From positions 7,633,213-7,697,212 of the forward strand of contig CM033726.1 in the NCBI GenBank assembly GCA_019671005.1: 64,000 bases of DNA, given 5' to 3'. Position numbers and translations under genes: made by a program. Source of the stretch: Hibiscus mutabilis (lineage: Eukaryota > Streptophyta > Magnoliopsida > Malvales > Malvaceae). Shown piece by piece: positions 11,350 to 22,126 of this stretch. The notes beneath the pieces were generated by a model. The model saw only the letters and a list, made by a program, of their open reading frames with translations, searched no databases and had not been told where the DNA came from. Every line of letters starts with the position of its first letter. Within the stretch, counting starts at the first letter, position 1.

Positions 11350-11996
11350 CATGCAGTTAGGGTGTTTTTCAGTCGGTTTTAATTGAATTAATCAATCGAA
11401 TCGAAATTTTTTTAATTAATCGGTCGGTTAATTTTAGATAAGATCATTTAACGGTTAAGAGTTTTATGAAGCTTCGATTATCGTTTAATTCGGCTCAAAA
11501 TCGATAAATTAACTGAATTACTAAAATTATTATATATTAAATATTATATATATATATATTACATATATTTTTTGGTCACTGACTTTTAAAAGTTATAAAA
11601 TGATCATTATTATTTTTATATATTATAAAATGGTCATTAAAATTTATCAAATTAGCCCAAAATAATCGTTAAATTATTACAAAATGGTCATTAAACTTTT
11701 CAAAATTTATCAAAAATTTTAACGTGCAATGAGTCAATTTCCATTTGTGTAATGATTGTTTTGTAACTTCTGAAAGTTTGGTGACTAAAAAGATCATTTT
11801 AGCATATTTTAATGACCACTCATTTAATTTACCCATAATTTTATAACAAATTTCGGTTAAATTGAAAATTAACCGAACTTTATTCGGTTCGGTTAGAATT
11901 TTTTTCAAAAGATCTCAATTCAGTTAAGGGTTAAAAACACTTAATTAATTTCAGGTAGTTCAATCTGGTCGTGATTAACTGAACCAATTGAATGCA

Positions 11997-14231
11997 TGTA
12001 GCGATGTCCCTGTCGCTAAAAAAAGGGCACCGCATTGACAATTTATATTTCCGAAATGCAATTTAAAACATGGCAAGCATAAATAATTTCAATACGATAC
12101 ACATATAAATAAGCACTAACAAAATAAAAAACTAATCTAACATAAATACATAAATAATATTAAGTGAAATACATGAACGAAAATAACATGACATGTTACA
12201 ATAATAAGACAAAATATAAATATAAACATGCAAAAAGACATGCTTCCAAAACTAAACTAATTAATTCTAACATGCTTAAATACATAAGAAAAAATACAAA
12301 TGTAACAAATGCATGATATACATATAACACTATCACGACATTAAACACAAATAAAAAAACATAAACACGATATATCACAATGACAAAGCATAAAAAACAT
12401 GTGAAAAAGGAGAAAAAAACACACTTCAAGAAATAATTAACCACATATATACATGTAATAAAACCTAAACAAAAACCACAATGCAACATATTCAAAACAT
12501 ACATACATAAATATTAAGATAACTTATAAATGAAAACGACTCCAACAAAAATAAAATACTAACCTAAAACATTCATACATATTAATCTTAAAACATAATA
12601 ATTAAGGTAAAAAACTTGTACCTATAAAAAATATCTAGATATATTTAAAGGAGACTATAAAATATAAACATTAACAATAACTGAAAATTAAACTAAACAC
12701 ATTTGAACAACGTATATAAACATACAAAAAACATGTGTAAGAACGAAATTTAAATAAATAACAAGGATTACCAACTAATATTTCATTAAACCATAGAATA
12801 TACAATACCATAAACACAAAAGGAAAAATATACCCCAAACCCAAATATAGTAGGGAACTCTCTCCCTTTGTCTTCATTAATGTCGAGCCTCTCCCTCTTT
12901 TTTTTCAATCTGCCCCCCCTCTCTTTTTTTCTTTCCAATCTGTCGAAAAGCTCCCAATTAAGAATGAAATTGGCCGGCTCCCAACCGCTTATCACTTTCA
13001 GATTATGTGGAACGCTGTAGATGGCGATTGGTGTTTAGCATTTGGGATGTGGATATATGATTCCAAAAGAAGGGTAGCAAAGGTTTGCTCTTCTTTCAGT
13101 TTTTTTGAATGGCTTTGGGTAGAATGGTGGAGTTGAAAGGCTTGGTTGTCGGGTGATGGTAAGTCTAGAGTTCAAAAGGACTCAAACATAAGGGTTCAGG
13201 TAGAAAAATAAGGGGTTCTCTGTTCGAGTATTTTGGTCGATGGGTAGAGATGGTAGTGGGATGAAAAAAACTTTATTGTATTTTCGGTTGGAAATGGTGA
13301 GTGTGAATGATTTCTAGAGGATGAAAGGTGGTGGGTTAATTTCGGTGATGGAGAGTGAAGGGTGAGTGTTGGAATTTGGCACTTGTCGAGAGATGCCCTC
13401 ATACTGAGTTCTTGTGGAGGTTTGGTAATGGTGCTGAATTGGCCGACTTTGCTTTCTCTGGTATTAATGATGCAGGACATCCCGATGACCAATTTTAAAA
13501 TTGATGCATCTATATGCAAAATGAGTCTTAAATGCAAAATGATTTATGTGAATGCAATGCAAAATTAAGATTGTGATGATGTTGTGTAAAGATGCAAATG
13601 AAATTGATGTGATGAGAATAAAATGAAACGAGATAGTACCAAATAAAATTATTAAATAAAACAAATGGTAAACAAAATAAAGCAATTAAAATTGTTCATG
13701 AACAAGAAATAAGGTACCAACATAAATAGGGTGACCACTAACGGGCAGAGTACAGACATGGCTCTAAAAGGTTGGCTTCTACGGCTTACTATATGCAGTT
13801 TTGGTGCTAAGAGGTACCCGAATTGTCCTTGTTGTCCTCTACTAAGAGTAGCAAGGCCCCCGGTCATCACCCATTATAGGCTCCTTTCAACCGAGTTCAA
13901 TTTAGAGGGACTCATTCGCTTATGCCTGCACGAAGGAACGATATCCTTACGAAAGCATAAGGTACTCGATCCCCGAAGGTACTTGCTATGCCTACACGGA
14001 GGAACGATATCCTCATGAAAGCATTAGCGTTTTCCCCCATTTAAAACAGACATGTTTATATGCCAAATTTTAAATGCGTTAAAATAAACGTGCAATTATA
14101 ATCGAATGTTACTTTAATAGTCACTTTAATCAGAAATTTCCGATATTAGTAAAGCGGTAATTATTTAAAAAAGCTCGAATCTCTTTTTTGTTTTTGAAAA
14201 CCAAAAAAATATCCCCGGCGGAGTCGCCATC
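11997..14231 (-). repeat. Left arm of the palindrome
   Basis: Read on the minus strand: primer-binding site, leader, then about 1.5 kb without conserved domains, ending in the last ~30 bp of an LTR (TAGCGACAGGGACATCGCTA then CA). Compared with the right arm, about 370 bp of the terminal LTR is missing, with the break at a T-run (near 12,020). Mirrored hydrophobic open frames in both arms (12,196-12,504 and 16,159-16,386) come from T-rich DNA and have no recognised homology. Confidence 0.75.
14212..14229 (-). promoter_or_regulatory. Primer-binding site, tRNA-Arg type (left arm)
   Basis: Minus strand TGGCGACTCCGCCGGGGA, two bases from the LTR terminus TCGCTACA. This matches the tRNA-Arg-type primer site reported for Ogre/Tat elements, to my knowledge. 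Confidence 0.65.
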
Positions 14232-14419
14232 TGTAGCGACTCCCGAACCCATCAATTTTAAATCTCTGGTTTTTTCGGTGTCCGGCCTACCTAATTGGCC
14301 GGTGGCGGCTCTATTTCTAAATAAAACATGGGTTTTATAAAACTCCACGCGGAAGACAATAAAGTAAAAACAAAAAATAGAAACCTCCACCTTTTTTTAG
14401 CGAGAGGGACATCGCTACA
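14232..14419 (+). repeat. Central 188-bp LTR segment at the palindrome axis
   Basis: Starts TGTAGCGACTCCCGAACCC and ends ATCGCTACA, so its ends are an 8-bp inverted repeat (TGTAGCGA/TCGCTACA). It is homologous in the plus direction to the LTR end at about 16,850-17,035 and, more distantly, to the end of the Tat LTR (25,725-25,990, opposite strand). It therefore represents the 3' part of one 5' LTR, and the minus arm joins it at the 8-bp terminus. Confidence 0.75.
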
Positions 14420-17035
14420 GATGACGACTCCGCTTGGGACATTTTTTTGGTTTTCAAAAACAAAAAAGATAGTCGAGCTTTTTTAAATAATTACCGCTTT
14501 ACTAATATTGGAAATTTCGGATTAAAGTGACTATTGAAGTAACATTCGGTTATAATTGCGCGTTTATTTTAACGCATTTAAAAGTTGGCATATAAACCCG
14601 TCTGTTTTAAGTGAAGGGAAAATGCTAATGCTATCGTGAGGATATCGTTCCTTCGTGTAGGCCTAGCAAGTACCTTTGGGGCTCGAGTACTTTATGCTTT
14701 CATAAGGATATCGTTCCTCCGTGCAGGCATAAGCAAATAGGTCCCCTTGAATTGAACCCGGTTGAAAGGAGCCTATAATGGGTGATGACCGGAGGCATTG
14801 CTACTCTTAGTAGAGGACAGCAAGAACAATTCGGGTACCACTTAACACCAAAACTGCATATAGTAAGCCGTAGAAGCCAACCTTTTAAAGCCATGTCGGT
14901 ACTCTGCCCGTTAGTGGTCACCCTATTTAGGCTCTGGTACCTTATTTCTTGTTTATGAATAGTTTTAATTGCTTTATTTTGTTTACCATTTGTTTTATTT
15001 AATAATTTTATTTGGTACTAACTCGTTTCATTTTATTCTCATCACATCAATTTCGTTTGCATCATTACACAACATCATCACAATCTTAATTTTGCATTGC
15101 ATTCACATAAATCATTTTGCATTTAAGACACATTTTGCATATAGATGCATCAATTTTAAAATCGGTCATCGGGATGTCCTAAGTCATTAATACCAGAGAA
15201 AGCAAAGTCGGTCAATTCAGCACCATTACCAAACCTCCACAAGAACTCAGTCTGGGGGCATATCTCGACAAGTGCCAAATTCCAACACTCTCCATCACCG
15301 AAATTAACCCACCACCTTTCATCCTTCAGAAATCATTCACACTTACCATTTCCAACCGAAAACACAAGAAAGTTTTTTCCATCCCCACTACCATCGCTAC
15401 CCATCGACCAAAATACTTGAACAGAGAACCCCTCATTTCACTGCCTGAACCCTTATGTTTGAGTGCTTTTGAACTCTATACTTACCATCACCTGACAACC
15501 AAGCCTTTCAACTCCACCATTCTACCCAAAGCCATTCAAAAAAACCAAAAGCCGAGCAAACCTTTGCTACCCTTCTTTTGGAATCATATATCCACATCCC
15601 AAATGCTAAACACCAATCGCCATCTACAACGTTCCACCTAATCTGAAAGTGATAAGCGGCCAGGAGCCGGCCAATTTCATTCTCAATTGGGAGCTTTTCG
15701 GCAGATTGGAAAGAAAAAAAGAGAGGGGATGGGCAGATTGAAAAAAAATGAGAGGCTCGGCATTTAAAAAAAGGTTCTCACATTATTTTGAAGACAAAGG
15801 GAGAGAGTTCCCCAATATATTTGGGTTTGGGGTATATTCTTCCTTTTGTGTTTATGGTATTGTATATTCTATGGTTTAATGAAATATTAGTTGGCAATCC
15901 TTGTTATTTATTTAAATTTTGTTCTTACATGTTTTTTGTATATTTATATATGTTGTCCGAATGTGTTTAGTTTAGTTTTCGGTTATTGTTAATGTTTATA
16001 TTTTATAGTCTCCTTTAAATATATCTAGATATTTTTTATAGGTATTAGTTTTTTACCTTAATTATTATGTTTTAAGATTAATATGTATGAATGTTTTAGG
16101 TTAGAATTTTATTTTTGTTGGAGTCGTTTTCATTTATAAGTTAGATTAATATTTATGTATGTATGTTTTGAATATGTTGCATTGTGGTTTTTGTTTAGGT
16201 TTTATTACATGTATATATGTGGTTAATTATTTCTTGAAGCATGTTTTTTCTCCTTTTTCACATGTTCTTTTATGCTTTGTTATTGTGATATATTGTGTTT
16301 ATGTTTTTTTATTTGTGTTTAATGTCATGATAGTGTTATATATATTATGCATTTGCTGCATTTGTATTTTTTTCTTATGTGTTTAAGCATGTTAGAATTA
16401 ATTAGTTTAGTTTTGAAAGCATGTCTTTTTGCATGTTTATATTTATATTTTGTCTTATTATTATAACATGTCATGTTATTTTCTTTCATGCATTTCATTT
16501 AATATTATTTATGTATTTATGTTAGATTAGTTTTTTATTTTGTTAGTGTTTATTTAAATGTGTATCGTATTGTATTTATTTATGCTTGCCATGTTTTAAA
16601 TTGCATTTCGGAAATATAAATTGTCAATACGGTGTCCTTTTTATCCGAGCGTAAACGAGGCCAGTATCAGGCGTAGTGATAGTGATTGGGCGTTTACTCT
16701 CGAATAACGATGCTTTTAAAATCTACTCGCACTTATAACCAAATTTTAATTTAATCGTCACTTTAATCCGGAAAGTCTAATATTAATAAAGCAGTAATTA
16801 TTAAAGTACCAATTTTGGGCGGTGTGGGGTGCTAATCATTCCTCATCCGTAACCGACTCTCGAACCCATCAATTTTAAATCTCTGGTTTTTTCGGTGTCC
16901 GGCCTACATAAGTGGCCGGTGGCGACTCTATTTTTAAATAAAATACGGATTTTATAAAACTCTACGCGGAAGACAATAAAGTAAAAACAAAAAATAAAAA
17001 TCACCACCTTTTTTAGTGGCAGGGACATCGCTACA
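14420..17035 (+). repeat. Right arm of the palindrome with terminal LTR end
   Basis: Mirrors the left arm from the primer site (14,422-14,441, TGACGACTCCGCTTGGGACA, two changes from the other arm's copy) to about 16,640. It then carries an extra ~390 bp absent from the left arm, ending in an LTR terminus homologous to the central segment (16,850-17,035, ending ATCGCTACA). The extra part includes the GTGGGGTGCTAAT...CCGTAACCGACTC block typical of the Tat LTR in this window. Confidence 0.75.
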
Positions 17036-17047
17036 ATGCACACCCTA

Positions 17048-17464
17048 CATACATTGACAAATGTATGTGGCGGGTGGAGGAGGCCAAACCCCACTCAATA
17101 TATATATATATATATATTAAAATTGTAGATTAATTATGAATGTTAGATTTCATGTTTTGCCCTAACCCTGTAGTCTGATTCTAACTCTGTTGCCAAGTAT
17201 GGAAAAAATATGGTCAATCAAGTGCGCCTTTCGTAAAGTGATGTCGATATATTAATGTAACACGGACAGCTGGTTCGAGTCCAAGTTACATATGCAATTA
17301 GTTTTCCATGTAATTTTGAGTTTGAAGAGGCCACTAGACTTAACTCGATTCTTGGAGAATTTTAAAAGATACAACCACTTTGACCTGTATAAACTTTTCT
17401 TATAAACATATGATTCTCTTTCTTTAGATAAAAGACTTATTTTAAGGAATATTCTAATTTTGTA
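17048..17464. other. AT-rich spacer with (TA)n
   Basis: Holds a short (TA)n tract at about 17,099-17,118 and otherwise unremarkable sequence. The 5' part of the following LTR fragment may lie here but is too diverged to recognise. Confidence 0.4.
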
Positions 17465-17798
17465 CCATTGTAGTTAGTGGGCTTTGATCTTAGCCGTCGA
17501 TGTAAATCATTAGGGACTGTTGAATGTATGAGACTTAATTATAAATAGAGGTCTTCCCCACTAATCAATGTATTTACTCTAAATCCTTTATGTTGTTCTT
17601 AGTGTTCTTCGGTTTTCTTTCTTTGGTTTGCAGGGTCAATTTTTTTTAGTTTGTTTTCGTTTAGAACAATTCAGAGTTTGAGCGCCTTGAAAGAGTTTGA
17701 TCTTTCGAAGAAAAATTTTAGGCTGACTTAGTCGTTTTTCTCGAGAATATCGACTAAGACCGCACGATTCGCTAAGTCAAAACTCTAGCCTAGTGACA
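17465..17798 (+). repeat. LTR fragment related to the 2.6-7.9 kb element
   Basis: Shares with the LTRs at 2606-3690 and 6839-7940 the stretch around the TATA box (TTATAAATAGAGG near 17,540), the TTCTTAGTGTTCTTCGG region, the 'CGACTAAGACCGCACGATTCG' type block (near 17,752) and the terminal CTAG...TGACA. Divergence is high, so it is an older relative. No internal region is attached, so it is a solo or truncated LTR. Confidence 0.6.
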
Positions 17799-18200
17799 AA
17801 TGCATTTTCAACCTACAAAATAAATGTTAAATATATAGGTAAACTACTTAAATGACCACATTTCGATATGAGCTTCACATTTTTAATTGTGTCAATTTAA
17901 CCACGTAACTATTTAAGTGGTAGCAATCAAATTACTTGCCGTTAAGATATAACTTACGGGATGACGTGGTAGTTAATAAAATTGTAATTAATTACACATT
18001 TGATCTTTGTTACTTTTATAGTTTATCAATTTGGTCCTAATTTTAATTTAATTTAATAAATTTGATCTTTAATCACATAATGACACATGTCAATATATTT
18101 TAATTAAATTTATATATTTAACTCACCAATTAGATGGTGACGCGTGCCGTTGTTCAATTGGTATATAACAATTGCATCAAAGAAAAAGAAGGCAATACTT

Positions 18201-18262
18201 AAGCTGAGAATTGAACCGGACTTAAGCGTTGAAAAAAAATTAGCTCTACCGTTAGGCCAAAC
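18201..18262 (-). repeat. tRNA-like module 1 (left arm)
   Basis: Minus strand GGCCTAACGGTAGAGC (A-box-like) followed about 27 bp later by CCGGTTCAATTCTC (B-box-like). Mirrored by the plus-strand module at 19,030-19,080. Not a functional tRNA: no acceptor stem or anticodon arm can be placed. Confidence 0.5.
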
Positions 18263-18341
18263 TTTCCAATTTGTTTAGTATTGCTAATAGTTATATTTAA
18301 TGTTATATTCTTTATGAAAATTCAAAAGAAAATAATGGGAT

Positions 18342-18402
18342 TAAAGAATTCAAACCCAGATTTATTAGGATATAAAAAAAAAATTAACTACTAAACCACA
18401 AC
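18342..18402 (-). repeat. tRNA-like module 2 (left arm)
   Basis: Minus strand TGTGGTTTAGTAGTTAA (A-box-like), then TGGGTTTGAATTC (B-box-like) about 26 bp on. Mirrored by the plus-strand module at 18,893-18,947. Confidence 0.45.
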
Positions 18403-18892
18403 CATTAATATAATAAAATTGAAAACATGTTATATATGATTTAAATAATAACTGTTAAGATGATAATATATTTGTTTAATAAATTAATAATATTATTATT
18501 TTTTATAAAAATAGCATATTATATTATTAATAATATATTTTAAATATTATTATTAATTACAATCTCTTAGTAACTTATTAATAAATATTTTTCATGATAA
18601 TTATTTTTCAAAAATAATATTAAAATATTATATTAATACTAAATGAATAAAATAATATTATTCATTACTAAAATTTTAATCCTACTAATTTAATATATTA
18701 TAGGAATTAGTAAATAATGCCAAACAATAACAATTACTAATATTTATTAAAAATATAAAAATATGTTAAAATATTTTTATGAAAATAATAAGTAATATTT
18801 ATAATTTATTATATGATTATATCATTCTCTTAATAGTTATTAGTTGTTGTTTAAATCATATATAATATGTTTTTATTTTTATGCAATTAATA

Positions 18893-18947
18893 GTTGTGGC
18901 TTAGTTGTTAAACATTTTTCTATACTATAGATTCGGGTTCAAATCTT
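18893..18947 (+). repeat. tRNA-like module 2 (right arm)
   Basis: TTGTGGCTTAGTTGTTAAAC (A-box-like) then CGGGTTCAAATCTT (B-box-like, close to GGTTCRANNCC). Confidence 0.5.
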
Positions 18948-19029
18948 CCATTCCATTTTTCTCTTTTGAATTTTCTCAAACAGTGTTACATTAAATATAA
19001 TTGTTAGCAATGTTAAATCATTTAGAAAG

Positions 19030-19080
19030 CTTGGTATAGTGGTAGAGCTATTCCTTGGATTTTGGATTCAATTCCCAGCT
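19030..19080 (+). repeat. tRNA-like module 1 (right arm)
   Basis: CTTGGTATAGTGGTAGAGCT (A-box-like) then TGGATTCAATTCCCAGC (B-box-like). The best of the four matches to a pol III internal promoter. Confidence 0.5.
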
Positions 19081-19281
19081 CAAGCATTTGATTTTTCTAT
19101 GGAATTGTTTTATATCAATCGGGTAGTGAAATGTGTTATTATATGATTGGATAGTTAAATTTATTAAAATGAATTAAAATGAATTAAAATTGAGATCAAA
19201 TTGATATACTATAAAAGTAACATGGACCAAGAGTGTAATTAAGATATTTTTGTTAATTGTCATGTCATTCCTTCTTTAGGT

Positions 19282-20285
19282 TTTAGGGCTTATTTTTTGT
19301 TGCTAAAAGTAAGGGTGTTTAAAAATACTCCATCCGACTTACCCGACTACCCGAACATAAATAACTGGGTATTTACTCAGAAAATATTTTTACCCGGGTC
19401 GGGTACGAATCACAAAATTAAGAATTTTCGGGTACCCGAATGTATTTAAAATTATTATTTTTTATATTCAATATACATATTTTATATTAAAATGATAAAA
19501 AATCTTAATTTTTTATTTTTATATTTAATAAATACATATTTTTTTTATATTTTTATATTAAACTAATAAAATATTTTTATATTTAAAATATATATTTTTA
19601 TATTCGGGGTACCCAAATACCCAAATTTTTGGGTACCCATAACTTTCGGCTATCCGCAAAACTTGTGTCGGGGCACGGGCCGCACTTTGAACTACCCGAC
19701 CTCCGGGCACCGGGATTTGAATACCCCTACCTAAAAGCACTTTTTAAGTGCTTTCTTTAAAATTAAGTGTTTTTGGTTGCTTTTAAAAGTGATTTTCCAC
19801 CCAAACTAAAAAGCTAAATTTTATAGCTTTTGTTGTGGAAAAGTTGGTTAGAAAATAAAATTTTACTTTCTATTATTTAATTATAATTGATTATTAAATT
19901 AATATTTATACATAATTATAAAATAATATATATTATTGTATTCATATTGAGAATAAAATTATTTTATTTTAAATTTATTAAGAACTTGTAATTGTTTTGT
20001 CCGTATATAATCTAGAATATATTTTATATTTTTAAATTAATTTTTTTATTATAATTTAAGTTGATTTATTTCATACATTATAATATTAATGAATTTGAGC
20101 ATCATCCAAGTTCACATATTTTACTTTACAATACTATGTCTAAAATAGACATTTTGTCTTTTCAAAATCACTTTTTGACATCAATGACAAACACAAACTC
20201 AGCTTTTCAAAACTACTTTTCTACCACACTTTTAAAATCACTTTTTTCACCGTACTTTTTAAACGCAATGCCAAACTACTTAATA
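19282..20285. mobile_element. Probable hAT-type MITE inserted in the foldback right arm
   Basis: Interrupts the right arm of the foldback. Its ends carry imperfect inverted 'AAAAAGTGATTTTAAAAGTG'-type blocks (19,770-19,800 versus 20,225-20,250) and a right end whose reverse complement reads AGTTTGGCATTGCG. It is itself split by the MITE at 19,311-19,730. The exact left end and target duplication are uncertain. Confidence 0.4.
19311..19730. mobile_element. hAT-type MITE with 8-bp target duplication
   Basis: Starts AAGGGTGTTTAAAAATAC and ends GAATACCCCTAC, with imperfect inverted CGGGTA/TACCCG-rich arms and an AT-rich centre. Flanked by CTAAAAGT (19,303-19,310) and CTAAAAGC (19,731-19,738), 7 of 8 identical, the length hAT elements make. 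Non-coding. Confidence 0.65.
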
Positions 20286-20394
20286 CATGTGGTTTGATTG
20301 TTAATGTTTAAATAGTCACGTGATCAAATTAACACAAGTGAGAGTATGGTGATAATAGCGGAACCATTCTTATAGCCATTTAAGTAGTTTACCC

Positions 20395-22073
20395 TAATTT
20401 TATTTTAGTGTCAATAAAAAAATTAAAAAGGGAAATTATTTTATGTACAAGCACTTTAGTTTTAGGGTTTAAAGATTTTATTTAGGGTGTAGCATTTAGA
20501 GGTTTAAGTGTATGAGTTTTGAATATAGGTGTGTGGTTAGAATTTAAGGTTCATAGATAAATTTTAAGGTTTATAGGTTAAAATCTAAATCTCTAATCAT
20601 ATTACCCTAAAACTTAACCTCTAACCCTAAATTATAACAGTAAATTCTAAACTTATATACATAAATTTTTAACCTTAAATTCTAAAACATATCTTTAAAC
20701 CATAAATTAAAGTACTTGTGAAATTTTTTTATTTTAACGGTCAGATAAGATATTTTCCATCGAAAAAACGTAACATTCAAGTAAAATCAGCAGGACTGAT
20801 AAAAAGAAAGTAAATCAGGAAGAAGAACAATAATGCATGATAAGGTGATTTCCTTTTGGAAGTTTTGTGCATGAAATGAACAAGAAGTGCAGTAATCACG
20901 TGAAGAACAGAAAAGAAACCAACAAGGACCCAGAAATAGTGAAAAAAAACTTTTACTTGTACACAGGGTACCATTAAAGCTGGTTTGACAAGGATACACG
21001 TACATCTAGCTGCAGGGAAATAATAATAATTACGGGTTGTTGAGGATAAGTATAAAAATATGTATATTAAATATAAAAAATATTAATTTTAAATATATTT
21101 GGGTACCCGATTGTAATCGGGTATCCGAAAAGTTTTAATTTTGTGATTTGGACTCGACTTGAAAAGTGACGGGCTGGGTATTCGATCCGAGTAAAAAAAA
21201 ATTCAAGTAAATACCAGGTTATTTATGTTTCGATAATCAGGTCAGTTGGGACGGATATTTTTAATATAAAATATGTATATTGAATATAAAAAATATTAAT
21301 TTTGAATATATCCAAAAATTCAAATAAAATATAAATAGTAAATTAATACTCGTAAATTTCCCTGCAGCTAGATGTACGTGTATTCTTGTCAAACCAGCTT
21401 TAATAATGATTTACGAGTATTATTTTACTATTTATATTTTATTTAAATTTTTTTGTTTAAGTTGGGTTTGTGAAATAATTATAATTATTTATAATATTAT
21501 AGTATATATTGATTTCAATTTAAAGGGTTGTCTATATACATATAGAATAAACATATATATTTTTCATATTTTTATATAGCATATATATCAAACAGAATTG
21601 ACACTACAACAATAACAATTTTAGTGACCATTTAGTTGTGATGATGAATATTTTTGTCACAAATTCATTCGTGACTTAATTTATTTTTGACACTATTGAC
21701 ATTAGTAATTGTAATATATTATACTTTGGTCACTCTTTAGAAATAATTGTAAGAACTGTAAATTATGTCACAAGTAAAATGTTATTATTGTAATAGTAAT
21801 AACATATTAAAGAGTTTAATTAAGTTTATAAAATTACGAGTTAAATTTAAATTTATTTAAATTTTTTTAAGTTGAATTAAAATTATAAAATTATGACTTA
21901 AATTTTTTCACCTCAAATAGAGTTAATATTTCGAGGCTCGAGCTTTGTTTACCACCGACCCTACATGTGGAGTAGAGAAATGGGGGTGTAACCACCAGAG
22001 CACTAGCAACAGGCGCCAACATGCATGCGGTTGTAAGCAGAGAAGACTCCCAGAAGTCCACCCACAACAATAG

Positions 22074-22076
<3 letters not shown>
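20395..22076. other. AT-rich DNA with telomere-like decay and nested inverted repeats
   Basis: 20,455-20,715 is rich in degenerate (TTTAGGG)-like and (CCCTAAA)-like words. An approximately 45-bp inverted repeat lies at 20,974-21,019 and 21,356-21,402 (TTAAAGCTGGTTTGACAAGG and its complement). Between its arms is a hAT-MITE-like block with CGGGTACCCG motifs. The second arm is itself the loop of another inverted repeat (about 21,322-21,358 and 21,408-21,447). No gene recognised. Confidence 0.5.

Positions 22077-22123
<47 letters not shown>
22077..22123. repeat. (CT)n microsatellite
   Basis: About 23 uninterrupted CT dinucleotides. The Ser-Leu or Arg-Glu open frames across it are artefacts of the repeat. 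Confidence 0.95.

Positions 22124-22126
<3 letters not shown>

Larger units (their letters stand above)
11997..17035. mobile_element. 5-kb palindromic retrotransposon insertion with 5-bp TSD
   Basis: Two near-identical arms in inverted orientation meet in a short LTR segment (14,232-14,419). Each side of the centre carries a primer-binding site of the tRNA-Arg type, pointing outward. Both outer ends are the same LTR 3' terminus: the left end starts TGTAGCGATGTCCCTGTCGC, the reverse complement of the right end GGCAGGGACATCGCTACA. The unit is flanked by a perfect 5-bp repeat ATGCA (11,992-11,996 and 17,036-17,040), as made by integrase. The leader resembles that of the Tat/Ogre-type element at 25.7-35 kb (compare 13,731-14,040 with 32,815-33,120). 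No Gag or Pol is visible. It looks like integration of a head-to-head palindromic cDNA of a non-autonomous Tat-like element. Confidence 0.8.
11358..17047. mobile_element. hAT-type MITE split by the palindromic insertion
   Basis: The left end TAGGGTGTTTTTCAGTCGG (11,358) pairs with the right end CACCCTA (17,041-17,047) once the 11,997-17,035 insertion and one copy of ATGCA are removed. The joined right terminus then reads in reverse TAGGGTGTGCATTCAATTGG. Flanking 8-mers CATGCAGT (11,350-11,357) and CATACATT (17,048-17,055) match at 6 of 8. Without the insertion the element is about 645 bp, AT-rich and non-coding, with 'TCGGTTAA'-type repeats in both arms. It provides the empty-site context for the palindrome. 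Confidence 0.6.
17838..20394. mobile_element. Long foldback element with tRNA-like modules
   Basis: The left end GGTAAACTACTTAAATGACC and the reverse complement of the right end GGGTAAACTACTTAAATGGC start an inverted repeat. It continues inward for about 600 bp: GTGTCAATTTAACCACGTAAC versus GTGTTAATTTGATCACGTGAC, then the TAATTACACATTTGATC and AACTATAAAAGTAAC blocks, then the modules listed separately, then TATATATGATTTAAA. The centre (about 18,480-18,820) is AT-rich. The right arm is interrupted at about 19,282-20,285 by MITEs. No transposase and no clear target duplication are visible. The long arms suggest a foldback or Mutator-like non-autonomous element. Confidence 0.65.

Noticed and set aside
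12196..12504. Hydrophobic open frame mirrored at 16,159-16,386 as a membrane protein gene
   Set aside because: Both copies are T-rich DNA in the arms of the palindrome, with no conserved domain and no reason to be translated.
18893..19080. Functional tRNA genes
   Set aside because: Only A- and B-box-like motifs are present; no acceptor or anticodon stem could be drawn.
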